Shown piece by piece: positions 22,855 to 31,180 of a stretch of DNA of 64,000 bases. The stretch is taken from assembly GCA_016212165.1 (NCBI GenBank), contig JACRGY010000057.1, forward strand, positions 1 to 64,000. The letters are read 5' to 3'. A program made the position numbers and the translations under genes. The notes under the pieces were generated by a model, which was given only the letters and a program-made list of their open reading frames with translations, did no database searches and had not been told where the DNA came from. Numbering within the stretch: the stretch's first letter is position 1; the number at the start of each line of letters is the position of its first letter. The stretch comes from Nitrospirota bacterium (lineage in GTDB: Bacteria; Nitrospirota; Thermodesulfovibrionia; Thermodesulfovibrionales; UBA1546).

Positions 22855-25089
22855 TTACCCGCATTTTGTAAAGCCGCAGTTATGGCAGACTGCACACCCG
22901 CCTTCGTGCTCAACAGCGCCTCCGCATTCAGGGCATGCGCCTATAAGCATAATGGCTGAACCGTCCTTGTGCCCGTTGCCGTTTCCTTTTTTCCCGTCTG
23001 TCTTATAATTGTCTATTGCCTTTGCAATTGCATCAGAGCATGAAAGTATCCGCCCTCCGTCAGCCCATGAAGGCTGGTGGCATGATATCCCCTTGAGCTG
23101 GTTAACTATCTCTTCGGGCTCTATGTTAGAACGGAATGCAAGCGACACAAGCCTCCCTATTGCCTCTGACTGGCTCGCAGCGCATCCTCCTGCTTTTCCC
23201 ATTGACGTGAATAGCTCAAACAGGTGGCCTTTTTCATCTTCATTTACTGTGATATATAAATGCCCGCAGCCTGTCTTCATCAAGCGTGTAGCGCCCTTAA
23301 TCATCTCAGGCCTTTTTCTCGGAACTATCTTTTGAACTATTTGGCCTTCCTGAACTTTTGAACTGTCTTTTGCAGATTTTCCTGTTGAAAGCACCTGCTC
23401 TTCTCTTGAACCGTCCCTGTAGACTGTAACTCCCTTGCACCCGGTTTTGTATGCCAGGCGGTATACCTCCTCAACATCCTTTGTCGTGGCGTCATGAGAG
23501 AAGTTCACGGTCTTTGAAACTGCGTTGTCAACATATTTCTGGAAAGCCGCCTGCATGGCTATATGTTCCTCGGGTTTTATGTCGTGTGCAGTGACAAATA
23601 CGGCCTTTACATCATCAGGGATTTCCTTGAATTCTTTTATGCTTCCCTTTTCTGCGATCTTCTCCATGAGTTCCCTGTTCCAGAACCCGCGTTCTTTGGC
23701 AACCATTTCAAACTGAGGGTTTACCTCTATGAGTTTTGTGCCTTCCATAACAGTCCTGACATAGGAGACTGCAAAGAGCGGCTCTATGCCTGATGAACAG
23801 CCTGCGATTATTGAGAGCGTGCCTGTCGGGGCAATTGTTGTTACTGTTGCATTTCTTACCTTTAGTTTTCCGTCATAGATGCTTCCTTCATAATGCTGGA
23901 ATACCCCGCGCTCTTCAGCCAGAGATGAGGTTGCCTTTTTGCCCTCGGCCTGTATGAATCCCATTACCTCTTCTGCAAGCTCTACGGCCCTGTCGGAATT
24001 GTAAGGGATCTGCATCTGTATGAGCATGTCTGCCCAGCCCATTACACCCAGGCCTATTTTCCTGTTTGCCTTTGTCATCTCGTCAATTTTTTTAATGGGA
24101 TATTTGTTCACTTCTATGACATTGTCGAGAAAGTGGACTCCCTTCCATGTAGTTTCCCTGAGCTTTTCCCAGTCTGCCTCATTGCCTCTTACCATCTTTG
24201 CAAGATTTATTGACCCGAGATTGCAAGATTCATACGGGAGCAGGGGCTGTTCGCCGCATGGATTTGTAGACTCTATCTCGCCGAGTTTCGGGGTCGGATT
24301 GGAAGCGTTTATCCTGTCTAAAAATACAATGCCGGGCTCGCCGTTTTTCCATGCGTGGCTGACTATGAGGTCAAAGACATCCCTTGCCTTAAGCCTTTGA
24401 GAAACTTTTTTGGTCCTTGGATTCAGGAGGTCGTACTGTCTGTCTTCTTCAAGCGCGTTCATGAACTCCTCAGTTAATCCTACGGAGATATTAAAGTTGT
24501 TAAGCTTTGTATTCTCGTCCTTGCATGTTATGAAGCTCAGTATGTCAGGATGGTCCACTCTCAAAAGTCCCATGTTGGCGCCTCTTCTTGTGCCGCCCTG
24601 TTTTACTGCCTCTGTCGCTGTATCAAATACTGTCATGAAGGATATCGGCCCTGATGAGATGCCTTTTGTAGAGCCTACGACATCGCCGTTCGGCCTGAGC
24701 CTTGAAAAACTGAATCCTGTGCCGCCGCCTGATTTATGTATTATTGCAGCATTTTTTACAGCGTCAAAGATTGATTCCATGGAGTCATCAACAGGGAGGA
24801 CAAAACATGCGGAGAGCTGGCCGAGCCTTCTCCCTGCATTCATCAATGTCGGGCTGTTGGGGAGAAAATTAAGGGCTGTCATCATCTCGTAGAAAGATAC
24901 CCCTAATGCCTCTGCATCCGCCTCTGAGCTTCCGTAGTGGAGGTCTGCAGATGCTATGCTTCTGGCAACCCTTTTAAAAAGTTCATGAGGTGTCTCAACA
25001 ATTTTCCCTTCCTCATTTTTTTTCAGGTAGCGCTTTTCAAGAACCTTTAGTGCATTTGGAGTAAAGCTGAAACCATTCACTGCCTTCAT
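22855..25089 (-). CDS. nrdJ: Adenosylcobalamin-dependent (class II) ribonucleotide reductase
   Basis: 744 residues. It makes deoxyribonucleotides using a thiyl radical generated with vitamin B12. Redox and active-site residues are visible: C95 (LSACFVLPV), NPCGE at 276-280 with the radical C278 and E280, and GGTRRGANMG and APTGTLSIIAGCSSGIEP loops. The last ~25 residues carry a CxxCG...CxxC zinc-like motif (CPECGG, CHNCG) typical of this subclass. It does not need oxygen, fitting an anaerobic or facultative life. No cobalamin riboswitch was recognised in its short upstream region. Confidence 0.94.
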   Translation of the reverse strand: MKAVNGFSFTPNALKVLEKRYLKKNEEGKIVETPHELFKRVARSIASADLHYGSSEADAEALGVSFYEMMTALNFLPNSPTLMNAGRRLGQLSACFVLPVDDSMESIFDAVKNAAIIHKSGGGTGFSFSRLRPNGDVVGSTKGISSGPISFMTVFDTATEAVKQGGTRRGANMGLLRVDHPDILSFITCKDENTKLNNFNISVGLTEEFMNALEEDRQYDLLNPRTKKVSQRLKARDVFDLIVSHAWKNGEPGIVFLDRINASNPTPKLGEIESTNPCGEQPLLPYESCNLGSINLAKMVRGNEADWEKLRETTWKGVHFLDNVIEVNKYPIKKIDEMTKANRKIGLGVMGWADMLIQMQIPYNSDRAVELAEEVMGFIQAEGKKATSSLAEERGVFQHYEGSIYDGKLKVRNATVTTIAPTGTLSIIAGCSSGIEPLFAVSYVRTVMEGTKLIEVNPQFEMVAKERGFWNRELMEKIAEKGSIKEFKEIPDDVKAVFVTAHDIKPEEHIAMQAAFQKYVDNAVSKTVNFSHDATTKDVEEVYRLAYKTGCKGVTVYRDGSREEQVLSTGKSAKDSSKVQEGQIVQKIVPRKRPEMIKGATRLMKTGCGHLYITVNEDEKGHLFELFTSMGKAGGCAASQSEAIGRLVSLAFRSNIEPEEIVNQLKGISCHQPSWADGGRILSCSDAIAKAIDNYKTDGKKGNGNGHKDGSAIMLIGACPECGGAVEHEGGCAVCHNCGFTKCG

Positions 25090-25169
25090 AAATCCTCCCT
25101 TAAAATTTATCTGTTATTTATTTAATTAATGTCTGCTAAAAAAACTTTTTAATTATTGCACCTGAGCCC

Positions 25170-25361
25170 TTACTCTGTTCTGAGAAAAACACCAGGTTGT
25201 TCGACAGAGCCCTCAGGCAGGTCGGTACGACTCGCAACCAAACTGATTCTCTGCCTTAGCTCTTCCATTGCATTTTCTTTTTCAATAGGACACATCTTTG
25301 TGCAGATATTAGGGCATTTCAGGCAGGCAAGCCAATTCCCAAAACCCTTACAAGCCTCCAT
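25170..25361 (-). CDS. Small Cys-rich protein
   Basis: 63 residues from the ATG at 25361 (GGGAGG 9 bases upstream). Cysteines are spaced C-x8-C-x2-C-x3-C-x3-C within the first 25 residues (MEACKGFGNWLACLKCPNIC...MC), like a small Fe-S or zinc site. A strong promoter lies at 25444-25416. It precedes nrdJ by 80 bases and may be cotranscribed with it. Function unknown. Confidence 0.55.
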   Translation of the reverse strand: MEACKGFGNWLACLKCPNICTKMCPIEKENAMEELRQRISLVASRTDLPEGSVEQPGVFLRTE

Positions 25362-25415
25362 CAATCAGCGCCTCCCACATATCAAGAGTTTGTGTTATTA
25401 AATAAAGTTTCAGTA

Positions 25416-25444
25416 ATTAAACCACAATATCTTGTATATGTCAA
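25416..25444 (-). promoter_or_regulatory. Sigma-70 promoter before the Cys-rich gene and nrdJ
   Basis: Minus strand TTGACA (25444-25439), 17-base spacer, TTTAAT (25421-25416). The predicted start is near 25409, about 48 bases before the Cys-rich gene. Confidence 0.6.
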
Positions 25445-25573
25445 GGGAAAAGTGGAATTTTTGTAACTAGCTGATTTACATGAATTTTCTCTGTGAAATC
25501 AGTGTTAGGAGTTTGTTAGGGATTTTATCTCATTTTTCAGGAAATTAATTATTAAAATGGGTTAAAATTAGCG

Positions 25574-26614
25574 ATGTCTGTTTCAGGCGCTTTTGACAAG
25601 GCAAGGCATTTGCTGCTGCTGGTTTCGATGGCCTTTATCTGGCTTGTGCTGGGTATGGTTTATTTTGACCGGTTCATCCCGCCTTTTGGCCGCCTCGCTC
25701 CATGGCTGATGCCGTGGAAAGGGCTTTATGAAATTTCCGCATCAGCCGGCACAGAGGAGCGCCTTTTTATTATGCAGGGACTGCTTGATGCATCCACCAG
25801 GGTATCGGATATCGCCTTTTTGATGATGATAATTTCCTTTACAATGTTTAGCGGCTATCTGACTTTTATTTATCAGCAGAAACAGGGGAGGGCGCATGAG
25901 AACGCCTTGCTACTGATGAAGAACCAGGAGATTGCGCGGCGCAATGAATTTATCCGCTATATATCTGCTACCATCGGGCATGAATTTAAAAACAATCTCG
26001 GAAGAATAAAAAGAAGGATAGACCTGCTTCCTGATCTTCAGCCTGATGTGAGGGCGCGCCTTGATGACAATCTGGCCAAGCTGTTTTCAGATATCGAGAT
26101 ATTCAAGAAAATCTCAGATGAGCGGGAATCAGTGCTTGTAGATTTTAAGAAGGTTGACTTAAAAGAAATGGTTGAAGATATTGCAAGGCAATACAGTGAT
26201 CTGGCTGAGGTTACTTTCCAGAGTGATGTATACACGCACACCATTTTTGCCTCACAAACTTTGTTGAAGACTGTATTTGAGAATATTATGGACAATGCAG
26301 TCAGGTATAAAAAACGTGAACAGGCCCGTGCACAGGTTTTAATAGCATTTACTATGGACATTGACGGAAGGCGCCGCTATGTTTCTCTGTCTTTCAGGGA
26401 TAAGGGAATCGGAATGGATGAGCAGCAGGCGGAGCAGTGTTTTTATAAAGGCAAGAGCTCTCACGAGGGTTGGGGAGAGGGGCTTTATTTTGCCAAATAT
26501 GTTGTCGGGCTTCATGCCGGCAAGATAAGGGTTGGCAAGGAATATACCGTATCAGGGGCCGGCACAGAGATAATAATCAATCTTCCATTTGTTGAAGAGG
26601 CCCTTGATGTTTAG
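25574..26614 (+). CDS. Membrane sensor histidine kinase
   Basis: 346 residues. Two membrane segments (~12-30 and ~80-99) enclose a ~50-residue outer loop; no PAS, HAMP or Cache domain is seen. The phospho-acceptor is H136 in ATIGHEFKNNLGRIKRR, an unusual H box. The HATPase has an N box (ENIMDNAVRYKK), DKGIGMD and WGEGLYFAKYVV in place of the common GxGLGL. It overlaps the response-regulator gene by 8 bases. This is a cognate kinase for the receiver-HEPN protein. Confidence 0.85.
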   Translation: MSVSGAFDKARHLLLLVSMAFIWLVLGMVYFDRFIPPFGRLAPWLMPWKGLYEISASAGTEERLFIMQGLLDASTRVSDIAFLMMIISFTMFSGYLTFIYQQKQGRAHENALLLMKNQEIARRNEFIRYISATIGHEFKNNLGRIKRRIDLLPDLQPDVRARLDDNLAKLFSDIEIFKKISDERESVLVDFKKVDLKEMVEDIARQYSDLAEVTFQSDVYTHTIFASQTLLKTVFENIMDNAVRYKKREQARAQVLIAFTMDIDGRRRYVSLSFRDKGIGMDEQQAEQCFYKGKSSHEGWGEGLYFAKYVVGLHAGKIRVGKEYTVSGAGTEIIINLPFVEEALDV

Positions 26615-27494
26615 AGTGCTCCTTGCCGATGATAATTACGAGGACAGGGAACTCCTGAAGCTGGAGATTCAGCGGGCCTTAGGCCGGGAAGAAGCGGATT
26701 TGAGATTTTATGAGGCTGCCAGCATAAAACAGGCCGGGGAATTTCTGGAGGCCCAGTCTTTTGACCTCATGACGCTGGATATCGAGTTTGACCGTATGAA
26801 TGAAGGCATTGATGCCCTGCCAGGAATATTCGAGAACTATCCAACCCTGAATATTATTATTATAAGCGGCAAGCTTAATAAGGCCGAGGTCTCTGAGCAG
26901 TTGTTCCGTTTTACAAAGGACAATATCTTAAAGGGGAAGCGCTGGGCAAGACACTTTGATGTTCTTGACAAGAAGGACAATAAAACAGAGGCCTTGCAGC
27001 GCGCTTATTCCTTTGCCTTCAAACAAAAGGAGGCTTCCGGCAATTTGCGGGACCTTTTCCTTCTTGCCGAGTCATACCTTGAGAAGGATGAGCTGGATAA
27101 ATGCCTGGAGGTCTATCAAAAGATACAGAGCCTTGCTCCAGGAGAACTTGAGTCCAATGAAAATATAAATTTATTTAAAAGAGGCGTATCCCTTGAGCAG
27201 GCAATTGATTATTTTAGGAAGGGAGAGAAGGTTATTGCCTCCCTGCTTCTCGGCCACCATCTTGAAACACGGCTGAAGATATTTACCCGGAAGATGCTTG
27301 GACGTTCTTTCCCCGGGCTTCATGACTGCCTGAAGGAACTGGAGCGTTCGCACCGTTTCAGCCCGTTTAAAAGGAGCCTTTTTCAGCAGGTGCTGAGGAC
27401 AAGAAACAAGGCCATACACAGCCCGACAACTATTTCAGAAGAGGATTTTAATATGGCGGTAAAGGACCTGAAATTGCTTGAGGCTAAAATTTAA
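26607..27494 (+). CDS. Response regulator with C-terminal HEPN-like domain
   Basis: 295 residues from the ATG at 26607. The receiver domain (~1-125) has acidic D8/D9 and the phospho-acceptor D58 (MTLDIEF). A TPR-like helical linker (LRDLFLLAESYLEKDELDKCLEVYQKI) follows. The last ~80 residues form a helical domain with RNKAIH at 266-271, which matches the Rx4H motif of HEPN RNases and related DUF4145-like proteins. If the motif is active, phosphorylation could gate an RNase; it might also be a binding-only HEPN. It overlaps the kinase by 8 bases and the next gene by 1. Confidence 0.75.
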   Translation: MFRVLLADDNYEDRELLKLEIQRALGREEADLRFYEAASIKQAGEFLEAQSFDLMTLDIEFDRMNEGIDALPGIFENYPTLNIIIISGKLNKAEVSEQLFRFTKDNILKGKRWARHFDVLDKKDNKTEALQRAYSFAFKQKEASGNLRDLFLLAESYLEKDELDKCLEVYQKIQSLAPGELESNENINLFKRGVSLEQAIDYFRKGEKVIASLLLGHHLETRLKIFTRKMLGRSFPGLHDCLKELERSHRFSPFKRSLFQQVLRTRNKAIHSPTTISEEDFNMAVKDLKLLEAKI

Positions 27495-28147
27495 TGAAGA
27501 GCGATTTTATAAAAAAATTTATTCTGCCGCCCGGGCCGATACTTGGATTGATGCTTGCCGGCATGCTTCTCCTGAGTGCGGTCCTTTATTACCGGGCTGT
27601 CAGGATACAAAGATTTCTTGAACCTGCGCTTGCTATTTCCCAGCCGAGAAACGAATTTGCCAGGAGTATTAACAGCCTGCTCATAAAAGAGTTTGGAACA
27701 GAGGAAGTCAGGGGCATAAGATTTAAGACGGGTTCTATTTTTGTTGAAGGGTCCTTGCTGTTTGACAACGGCAATAGCATGAAGGGGTCTTCAGATATAA
27801 TTCTTAAAAAATTGGGGCATGTTTTTATGTCGGCCCTGAACGACAGTAATACAAGGGCTCATATTGACCTCATACTTGTCAGCGCCAACTTCCAGGTTAA
27901 TCCGGACACTAAACGTAACAGCAAGATGAGGATTGATATGCAGCGCAGGGCTGAGCTAATCCTGTATTCGATGTATGAGTCAGAGCCTGAACTTGAGAAG
28001 AACTATGGGACATACCTTGCAGCCACTGCCATGCCTGTCAGCGCTTCAGCCGAAGAAGCAAGTTGGGTGGAATTCCGCATCATCCCTACCGAACTGGTGC
28101 ATATAGAGATGTTGCTGAAATTAGGGAAATATACGCAGCGAAATTAG
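27494..28147 (+). CDS. Inner-membrane OmpA/MotB-like protein
   Basis: 217 residues. One membrane segment (~13-32) is followed by a periplasmic domain with an OmpA-C-like pattern (VEGSLLFDNGNSMKGSSDIIL, then AHIDLILVSANFQ...RNSKMRIDMQRRAELIL). OmpA-like domains bind peptidoglycan. It overlaps the receiver-HEPN gene by one base (TAATG), so all three proteins are made together. It may be the cell-wall sensor or an anchor for the kinase (inference). Confidence 0.65.
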   Translation: MKSDFIKKFILPPGPILGLMLAGMLLLSAVLYYRAVRIQRFLEPALAISQPRNEFARSINSLLIKEFGTEEVRGIRFKTGSIFVEGSLLFDNGNSMKGSSDIILKKLGHVFMSALNDSNTRAHIDLILVSANFQVNPDTKRNSKMRIDMQRRAELILYSMYESEPELEKNYGTYLAATAMPVSASAEEASWVEFRIIPTELVHIEMLLKLGKYTQRN

Positions 28148-28154
28148 TTCAAGG

Positions 28155-28171
28155 TAAGGCTCAGGGCCTTA
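28155..28171. terminator. Short hairpin between convergent genes
   Basis: TAAGGC-TCAGG-GCCTTA followed by TTTTAT on the plus strand; stem of 6 bases. It overlaps the stop of the convergent Memo/AMMECR1 gene. It may end the kinase operon. Confidence 0.45.
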
Positions 28172-29602
28172 TTTTATAATCTCGGCAGTAAAGCTGAACA
28201 GCTCTGCATCTTTCCAGGCATCTTTTGACAGCCCGGCCTTAAGGGATAGTTGTTCAAGAAATGTTTCTGTGTCCCATCCGAATTCAGTTGGGACCTGCGG
28301 GAGGAGCAACCCGCTGTTCTGCCCCTTTACAAGAAAGAGCCCGTGTTTCCCTATCTCTATCCGGCTTATACCCTTTAATGGCTCGAATGGTGATAGAATG
28401 GAAATCTCAACTTCCATATCTTTCAGCTCTTCCCTGGTCATCTGCGGGAACCTCGGGTCTCTGGAAGATGCAGAAACAGCATTCATGATTACAGACCTGT
28501 ACAAAGGCATCACAGGCTGCAGATTGCCGATGCAGCCCCGCAGGTTGTTGTTTCTTTTTATTGTGACGAAGGTAGCGCCATTTGCTGCAAGTTTTGGATT
28601 CTTTATTTCAACTTCAGGGGTTTTGCCATTAGTTACATAATTAATAATCGTATCCTTTGCCAGTGAAAGGAGTTGCTCCTTTTCCTCTTTTGTAAGCGCG
28701 CTTTTGTAAAGCCCTATTGCTGCATATCCAACGACACGGCCCTTGTCACCGGTAACATCTCCTGAATTTGCATATTTAAAAAGCAGGCCGTTTGTAGCGC
28801 CCAGGCCTTTTGCAACAGCCATCGCGAACAATACCGGATAGCCTCCGCACATCTCGCCTTCCCCTGTCATGAGATATCTTTCGGCATCTTCAAGAGACAT
28901 CCTTTCTATTGCATCTGTTATCTTTTTATCCTTCAATAGGGCAGTATTATAGTCGTGATAATGAGAAAGGTCAGTGCTTGCAATTATGATTGTCTTTTCG
29001 TCTTTTCTGAGCAACTCTGTTAGTTTCTCTTTAAGGAATTCAAAAGACTCTCGTGTCGGAGAACCGACAAGTATGGGCACTATTTTAAAGTCCTTCAAGG
29101 CCTGCTGCAGGAATGGCAACTGCACCTCAAGGGAATGCTCTTTTGCAAAGGCATCAGGATAAAAACTTACATTTGCCTTTTCATTTATCAGGGACCTGGC
29201 AATTTTTTCGTTAATCTTTATATTCCCGATAGGTGTTTTCATTCTTCCCTTTGTATAAACAGATACGCCGGTAAATGAAGCATAATGGCTTGGGCCTATA
29301 AGTATTATTGTCTTAATATCCCTGCCTGCAAGATGTTTGTATGCGTATGCTGCAACCTGGCCTGAAAACTGGTAGCCTGCATGCGGAGATATCAAGGCAA
29401 TGAGTTTTCCGTCAGCCGGCTGCTTTTCCGCACTGGCAAGAAAACCATCAACCATCTCTTTCAGGGTTTTGCCGTCAGCAGGATAAAATGCTCCGGCAAC
29501 TGAAGGCTCTTTTATGTCTTCTTTACAGCCTGCACAAACAGCAAACAGCAGGGAAAAAGCAGTGAACAGTGAACAGTAAACAGTGAATAGCCTAAGCCTC
29601 AT
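28169..29602 (-). CDS. AmmeMemoRadiSam protein B-A fusion (Memo + AMMECR1), predicted exported
   Basis: 477 residues from the ATG at 29602 (GGAG 7 bases upstream), overlapping the small gene upstream by 11 bases. Residues ~30-290 are a Memo domain (SPHAGYQFSGQVA, GPSHYASFTG, STDLSHYHDY) and ~300-477 an AMMECR1 domain (FVTIKRNNNLRGCIGNL). The first ~26 residues are a hydrophobic signal peptide ending in a lipobox-like CAGC. Memo and AMMECR1 are normally separate cytosolic proteins. The fusion suggests direct cooperation; the export signal is unusual and is encoded by a heptamer repeat array. Confidence 0.88.
   Translation of the reverse strand: MRLRLFTVYCSLFTAFSLLFAVCAGCKEDIKEPSVAGAFYPADGKTLKEMVDGFLASAEKQPADGKLIALISPHAGYQFSGQVAAYAYKHLAGRDIKTIILIGPSHYASFTGVSVYTKGRMKTPIGNIKINEKIARSLINEKANVSFYPDAFAKEHSLEVQLPFLQQALKDFKIVPILVGSPTRESFEFLKEKLTELLRKDEKTIIIASTDLSHYHDYNTALLKDKKITDAIERMSLEDAERYLMTGEGEMCGGYPVLFAMAVAKGLGATNGLLFKYANSGDVTGDKGRVVGYAAIGLYKSALTKEEKEQLLSLAKDTIINYVTNGKTPEVEIKNPKLAANGATFVTIKRNNNLRGCIGNLQPVMPLYRSVIMNAVSASSRDPRFPQMTREELKDMEVEISILSPFEPLKGISRIEIGKHGLFLVKGQNSGLLLPQVPTEFGWDTETFLEQLSLKAGLSKDAWKDAELFSFTAEIIK
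29532..29587. repeat. Heptamer array encoding the signal peptide core
   Basis: Eight in-phase 7-base units (GCACAAA, CAGCAAA, CAGCAGG, GAAAAAG, CAGTGAA, CAGTGAA, CAGTAAA, CAGTGAA). Read on the minus strand they encode residues ~6-24 of the Memo/AMMECR1 fusion. Confidence 0.7.
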
Positions 29603-29738
29603 CAGCTTTTCTCCAGAACATTGCCTCTTTTCCTTTTTGTTCTTTTCCGGCATTAATTTTTTTACCGGATATTTTTTTGCCTAAAAGACCCAGAAGCCCT
29701 CCAAGAAGAAAAAATCCGAGAAAATCTCTTCTTGTCAT
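29592..29738 (-). CDS. Small Tat-motif membrane protein of the AmmeMemoRadiSam locus
   Basis: 48 residues from the ATG at 29738. It starts with a twin-arginine-like TRRDFLGFFLLGG motif, then a hydrophobic stretch and a short basic tail. It ends inside the start of the Memo/AMMECR1 gene (11-base overlap). It may be a Tat anchor or chaperone-like partner; no family was recognised. A TTG at 29777 would add 13 residues but has no good ribosome site. Confidence 0.6.
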   Translation of the reverse strand: MTRRDFLGFFLLGGLLGLLGKKISGKKINAGKEQKGKEAMFWRKADEA

Positions 29739-29781
29739 ATTAAATACTATATCCTGTCTTTGAATATCATATTTCAATCTA

Positions 29782-30756
29782 TTAGCTCCATCTGCCGGGA
29801 ATATTTACACCGCAGAATCTGCACTTTCCGCCCGATATATTGTTTTGTTTGACAAAGTAGCCTGTTCTCTCAATAAGAAGGCTTTTACACTTATGGCAGT
29901 ATGTATTTTCAGCTTCACTCCTTATATTGCCACTATACACATATTTTAGTCCAACCTCCATGGCTGTATTCCTTGCATCCCTTATTGTTTCAGGAGGGGT
30001 CGGGGGCAGGCCCTTTAATTTATAATATGGAAAAAATCTTGAGAAATGCAAAGGCACATCAGGCCCGATATTTTTTACGATCCACCTGCACATCTCTCTT
30101 ATCTTTTTCATGTCGTCGTTGAGGGTCGGGATAATGAGGTTTGTTATCTCAAGCCATACGCCTTCATCCTTAAGCACGGCTAATGAATCCAGGACAGGCT
30201 TAAGCCTGCCGCCGCATATCCTGCTGTAGAAATCCTCTGTAAATGCCTTTAGGTCCACATCAGCAGCATCCATATATTTTGAAAGTTCCCTTAAAGGTTT
30301 TTCCTTTATATACCCGCATGAGTGCATGGTGTTTTTAATATTGAACCTCTTTGCAATCTGCGCTGTGTCATACATATATTCATAAAAAACTGTCGGCTCC
30401 GTATATGTATATGTCACTGACCTGCATCCGTAAAACATTGCCTGCCTGACAACGTCGTCAGGAGATAAGTTGATATAATCTGTTTCTTCGGGCTTTGCCT
30501 GTGATATCTGCCAGTTCTGGCAGAATTTGCATCCCAGGACGCACCCTGCAGTTGCTATTGAAAATGCAGTTGTTGCAGGAAGGAAATGGAAGAAGGGTTT
30601 TTTTTCGATGGGGTCTATTGCCACTGAACAGGGCTTCCCGTAGACAAGGCTGTAGAGAACTCCTTCTCTATTTATCCTTGTCCTGCACCCCCCGACCTGA
30701 TACTCATCAAGAACGCATTCGGTTGGGCAGAGATCGCACTGAACCTTCTTGCCCAT
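29782..30756 (-). CDS. amrS: AmmeMemoRadiSam radical SAM enzyme
   Basis: 324 residues. An N-terminal Cys pattern (CDLC..EC) and the radical SAM CxxxCxxC motif at C72, C76 and C79 (GCVLGCKFCQNW) are clear, followed by TYTEP and LHFSRFFPYY. A C-terminal CxxC pair (CHKCKS) and RFCGVNIPGRW end the protein. AmrS is the conserved radical SAM member of a three-gene system of unknown chemistry; here all members lie in one locus. The ATG is 6 bases after a TATAAT (30767-30762, minus), so its transcript may be leaderless. Confidence 0.92.
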   Translation of the reverse strand: MGKKVQCDLCPTECVLDEYQVGGCRTRINREGVLYSLVYGKPCSVAIDPIEKKPFFHFLPATTAFSIATAGCVLGCKFCQNWQISQAKPEETDYINLSPDDVVRQAMFYGCRSVTYTYTEPTVFYEYMYDTAQIAKRFNIKNTMHSCGYIKEKPLRELSKYMDAADVDLKAFTEDFYSRICGGRLKPVLDSLAVLKDEGVWLEITNLIIPTLNDDMKKIREMCRWIVKNIGPDVPLHFSRFFPYYKLKGLPPTPPETIRDARNTAMEVGLKYVYSGNIRSEAENTYCHKCKSLLIERTGYFVKQNNISGGKCRFCGVNIPGRWS

Positions 30757-30805
30757 GCCTTATTATAAAACAAAATTGGACACCGGGGCTGAAATTTTAT
30801 AAGCT

Positions 30806-30939
30806 TAAAGGCAGGGCATAGTATTCGAGCGGTTTTATTTTGCCGATAGTCCTTAAGTAGTGGTTAAGGAAAATAAAGAGGCAAAATACCTCGCAGGCCG
30901 AAGGCCGAGAATGAGCGAAGGTGCTATGCCCTGCCTTTA
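30806..30939. repeat. Nested palindromic element, copy 1
   Basis: A perfect 16-bp terminal inverted repeat (TAAAGGCAGGGCATAG at 30806-30821 and its complement at 30924-30939) encloses an inner inverted repeat (TATTTTGCC 30836-30844 / GGCAAAATA 30880-30888) and a central CCTTAA...TTAAGG hairpin (30851-30869). A related element in the opposite orientation is at 42442-42590. The two share an identical 27-base block (30822-30848). Confidence 0.8.
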
Positions 30940-30945
30940 TTTTAA

Positions 30946-31146
30946 TCACTCTTTTTCCTTCCAATACATCCCTTTATGAAGGCTCAACCCCTTTTTTGAG
31001 ATTGCCTTTTCATAATAAATACGGCGTTCCAGATAACCCGCAATCTCAGGCATAAGATATTCTGAGATTACATTGTATGAAAGGATGAACACAGTTAATA
31101 GTGTGGCCAGTATTGCCAGAATCTTAAATTTTTTCTTATCTGTCAT
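30946..31146 (-). CDS. Small single-pass membrane protein
   Basis: 66 residues: one membrane segment near 7-25 (FKILAILATLLTVFILSYNVI), then a charged soluble tail. It follows the FMN/Fe-S membrane protein gene by 34 bases and is likely its companion. No family was recognised. Confidence 0.55.
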   Translation of the reverse strand: MTDKKKFKILAILATLLTVFILSYNVISEYLMPEIAGYLERRIYYEKAISKKGLSLHKGMYWKEKE

Positions 31147-31180
31147 AAATATCCTTTAACCAACCCCTGATTGCTAACCT

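Noticed and set aside
25090..25169. Cobalamin riboswitch before nrdJ
   Set aside because: The gap is only 80 bases and has no B12-box pattern; expression seems to come from the promoter at 25416-25444.
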